Below are positions 63,483 to 64,000 of a stretch of DNA of 64,000 nucleotides, piece by piece; within the stretch, counting starts at the first letter, position 1, and the number at the start of each line of letters is the position of its first letter. The stretch lies in NCBI GenBank assembly GCA_964594045.1, contig CAZQKR010000002.1, positions 1-64,000 of the forward strand. The letters are read 5' to 3'. This stretch comes from UBA2365 sp964594045 (lineage in GTDB: Bacteria > Bacteroidota > Bacteroidia > Chitinophagales > Saprospiraceae). Below the pieces are notes generated by a model. The model made no database searches. It was not told the origin of the DNA and saw only the letters and a list, made by a program, of their open reading frames with translations. Position numbers and translations under genes: made by a program.

Positions 63483-64000
63483 ATGAAACATTTATTTCTT
63501 TTTCTCGCCGGACTTACGCTGCTTTGGGCATGCAATACCAATAAAAATCTAAATAAAAATCAAATGGAGCCGTACAATTTTGAAAAGTCCTGGGAGAAGA
63601 TCTCTTCTTTCGAGGAACAAGGCCTGTATAAATCAGCCAATCTGCTGGCGGAAGAGATTTACCAGGCTGCAAAAGCCCGCAGCATTTCCCTGGAAATGAT
63701 CAAATCACTCCTGTACCGGGCTAAATATACGTCCGAACTGGAAGAAGACGGCTATAAAAAAGCCCTGGATCTGTTTGAAGCAGAGTCAGCCTCAGCCGCC
63801 CAACCCGAAAAATCTATCCTGCAAAGTATCCTGGCTGAACTTTATGACGGATACCTTATGCAGAATCTCTGGAAAATCAACCAAAGAAAAGCACCCATTG
63901 ACAATACCCAAACCGACATCAGGGAATGGGCTGCACAGCAATTTACGGAAAGATCAGCCAACCTCTTTCTTGCCTCACTGTCCGATCCTTACACTAAACA
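63483..64000 (+). CDS. Alpha-2-macroglobulin-family lipoprotein, N-terminal fragment (3' end outside window)
   Basis: 172 codons are visible from the Met at 63483 (MKHLFLFLAGLTLLWACNTN), open to the right edge. Lipobox LWAC with Cys at about residue 17. The following helical region (FEKSWEKISSFEEQGLYKSANLLAEEIYQAAKARSISLEMIKSLLYRAKYTSELEEDGYKKALDLFE, then ILAELYDGYLMQNLWKINQRKAPID and DIREWAAQQF) matches the N-terminal extension I know from Bacteroidota alpha-2-macroglobulin-like proteins of about 2,000 residues. Such proteins are thought to trap proteases in the envelope. The diagnostic MG and thioester domains are outside the window, so this is an N-terminal call. Confidence 0.75.
   Translation, partial: MKHLFLFLAGLTLLWACNTNKNLNKNQMEPYNFEKSWEKISSFEEQGLYKSANLLAEEIYQAAKARSISLEMIKSLLYRAKYTSELEEDGYKKALDLFEAESASAAQPEKSILQSILAELYDGYLMQNLWKINQRKAPIDNTQTDIREWAAQQFTERSANLFLASLSDPYTK

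Overview
The window comes from a Bacteroidota chromosome, probably an environmental Saprospirales/Chitinophagales-type lineage. The phylum is supported by several things: two proteins with type IX secretion (T9SS) C-terminal sorting domains, a gldB lipoprotein, a giant cell-surface repeat protein, a complete bat (Bacteroides aerotolerance-type) operon, a Bacteroidota-type alpha-2-macroglobulin lipoprotein, weak Shine-Dalgarno sites and TAnnTTTG-like promoter boxes. The assignment below phylum is a guess. A run of exactly 100 N at 43802-43901 inside a tandem repeat marks this as a draft or metagenome scaffold.

Layout. 1-4.84 kb is the N-terminal part of a very large secreted adhesin-like protein that runs off the left edge. 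It carries seven 249-bp (83-residue) repeats. 4.84-7.4 kb is AT-rich spacer plus one small lipoprotein. 7.4-20.6 kb is mostly housekeeping: pyruvate phosphate dikinase (ppdK), a rhodanese, an M3 oligopeptidase, aspS, a KamA-family radical SAM enzyme, a MATE transporter and an aldo-keto reductase. 20.7-30.3 kb holds a T9SS heparinase-like lyase and a run of small accessory genes (NAD(P)-binding protein, ATP-grasp, VOC/PhnB-like, a 1080-residue VPS10/BNR protein, DUF1398) separated by dispersed palindromic repeats. 30.6-35.2 kb is one 1520-residue Type IIG-like restriction-modification gene. It has been invaded in frame by a DUF559 endonuclease module and many short palindromic repeats. 35.2-43.2 kb has a 21-bp minisatellite, two conserved hypotheticals, a CotH-kinase T9SS protein and a YdiJ-type FAD/Fe-S dehydrogenase. 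43.2-50.1 kb has a 90-bp tandem array with the gap, an FkbM methyltransferase, gldB, nadC, a 77-bp alternating tandem array, metK and an unknown exported protein.

51.2-60.8 kb is the bat operon: moxR AAA+ ATPase, an unusual exported DUF3298-like protein, DUF58, a one-TM exported protein, batA, batB, batC (TPR), a stand-alone copy of the BatD N-terminal domain, and full batD. Most genes are tightly spaced or overlap. A 278-bp inverted-repeat element sits between batB and batC. The right end has a lipoprotein, an ECF sigma factor with a two-gene partner membrane protein, and the start of an alpha-2-macroglobulin-family lipoprotein.

The most unusual feature is the set of mobile palindromic repeats. 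The best case is the R-M gene, where 33-bp and 30-bp palindromic units, both multiples of three and stop-free in the reading frame used, flank a complete DUF559 nuclease domain without breaking the host gene. Related 'hairpin plus G-run' units occur in the 90-bp array and inside a 143-bp MITE-like element present twice (13.44 and 50.78 kb). At least three further dispersed or tandem repeat families are described below.
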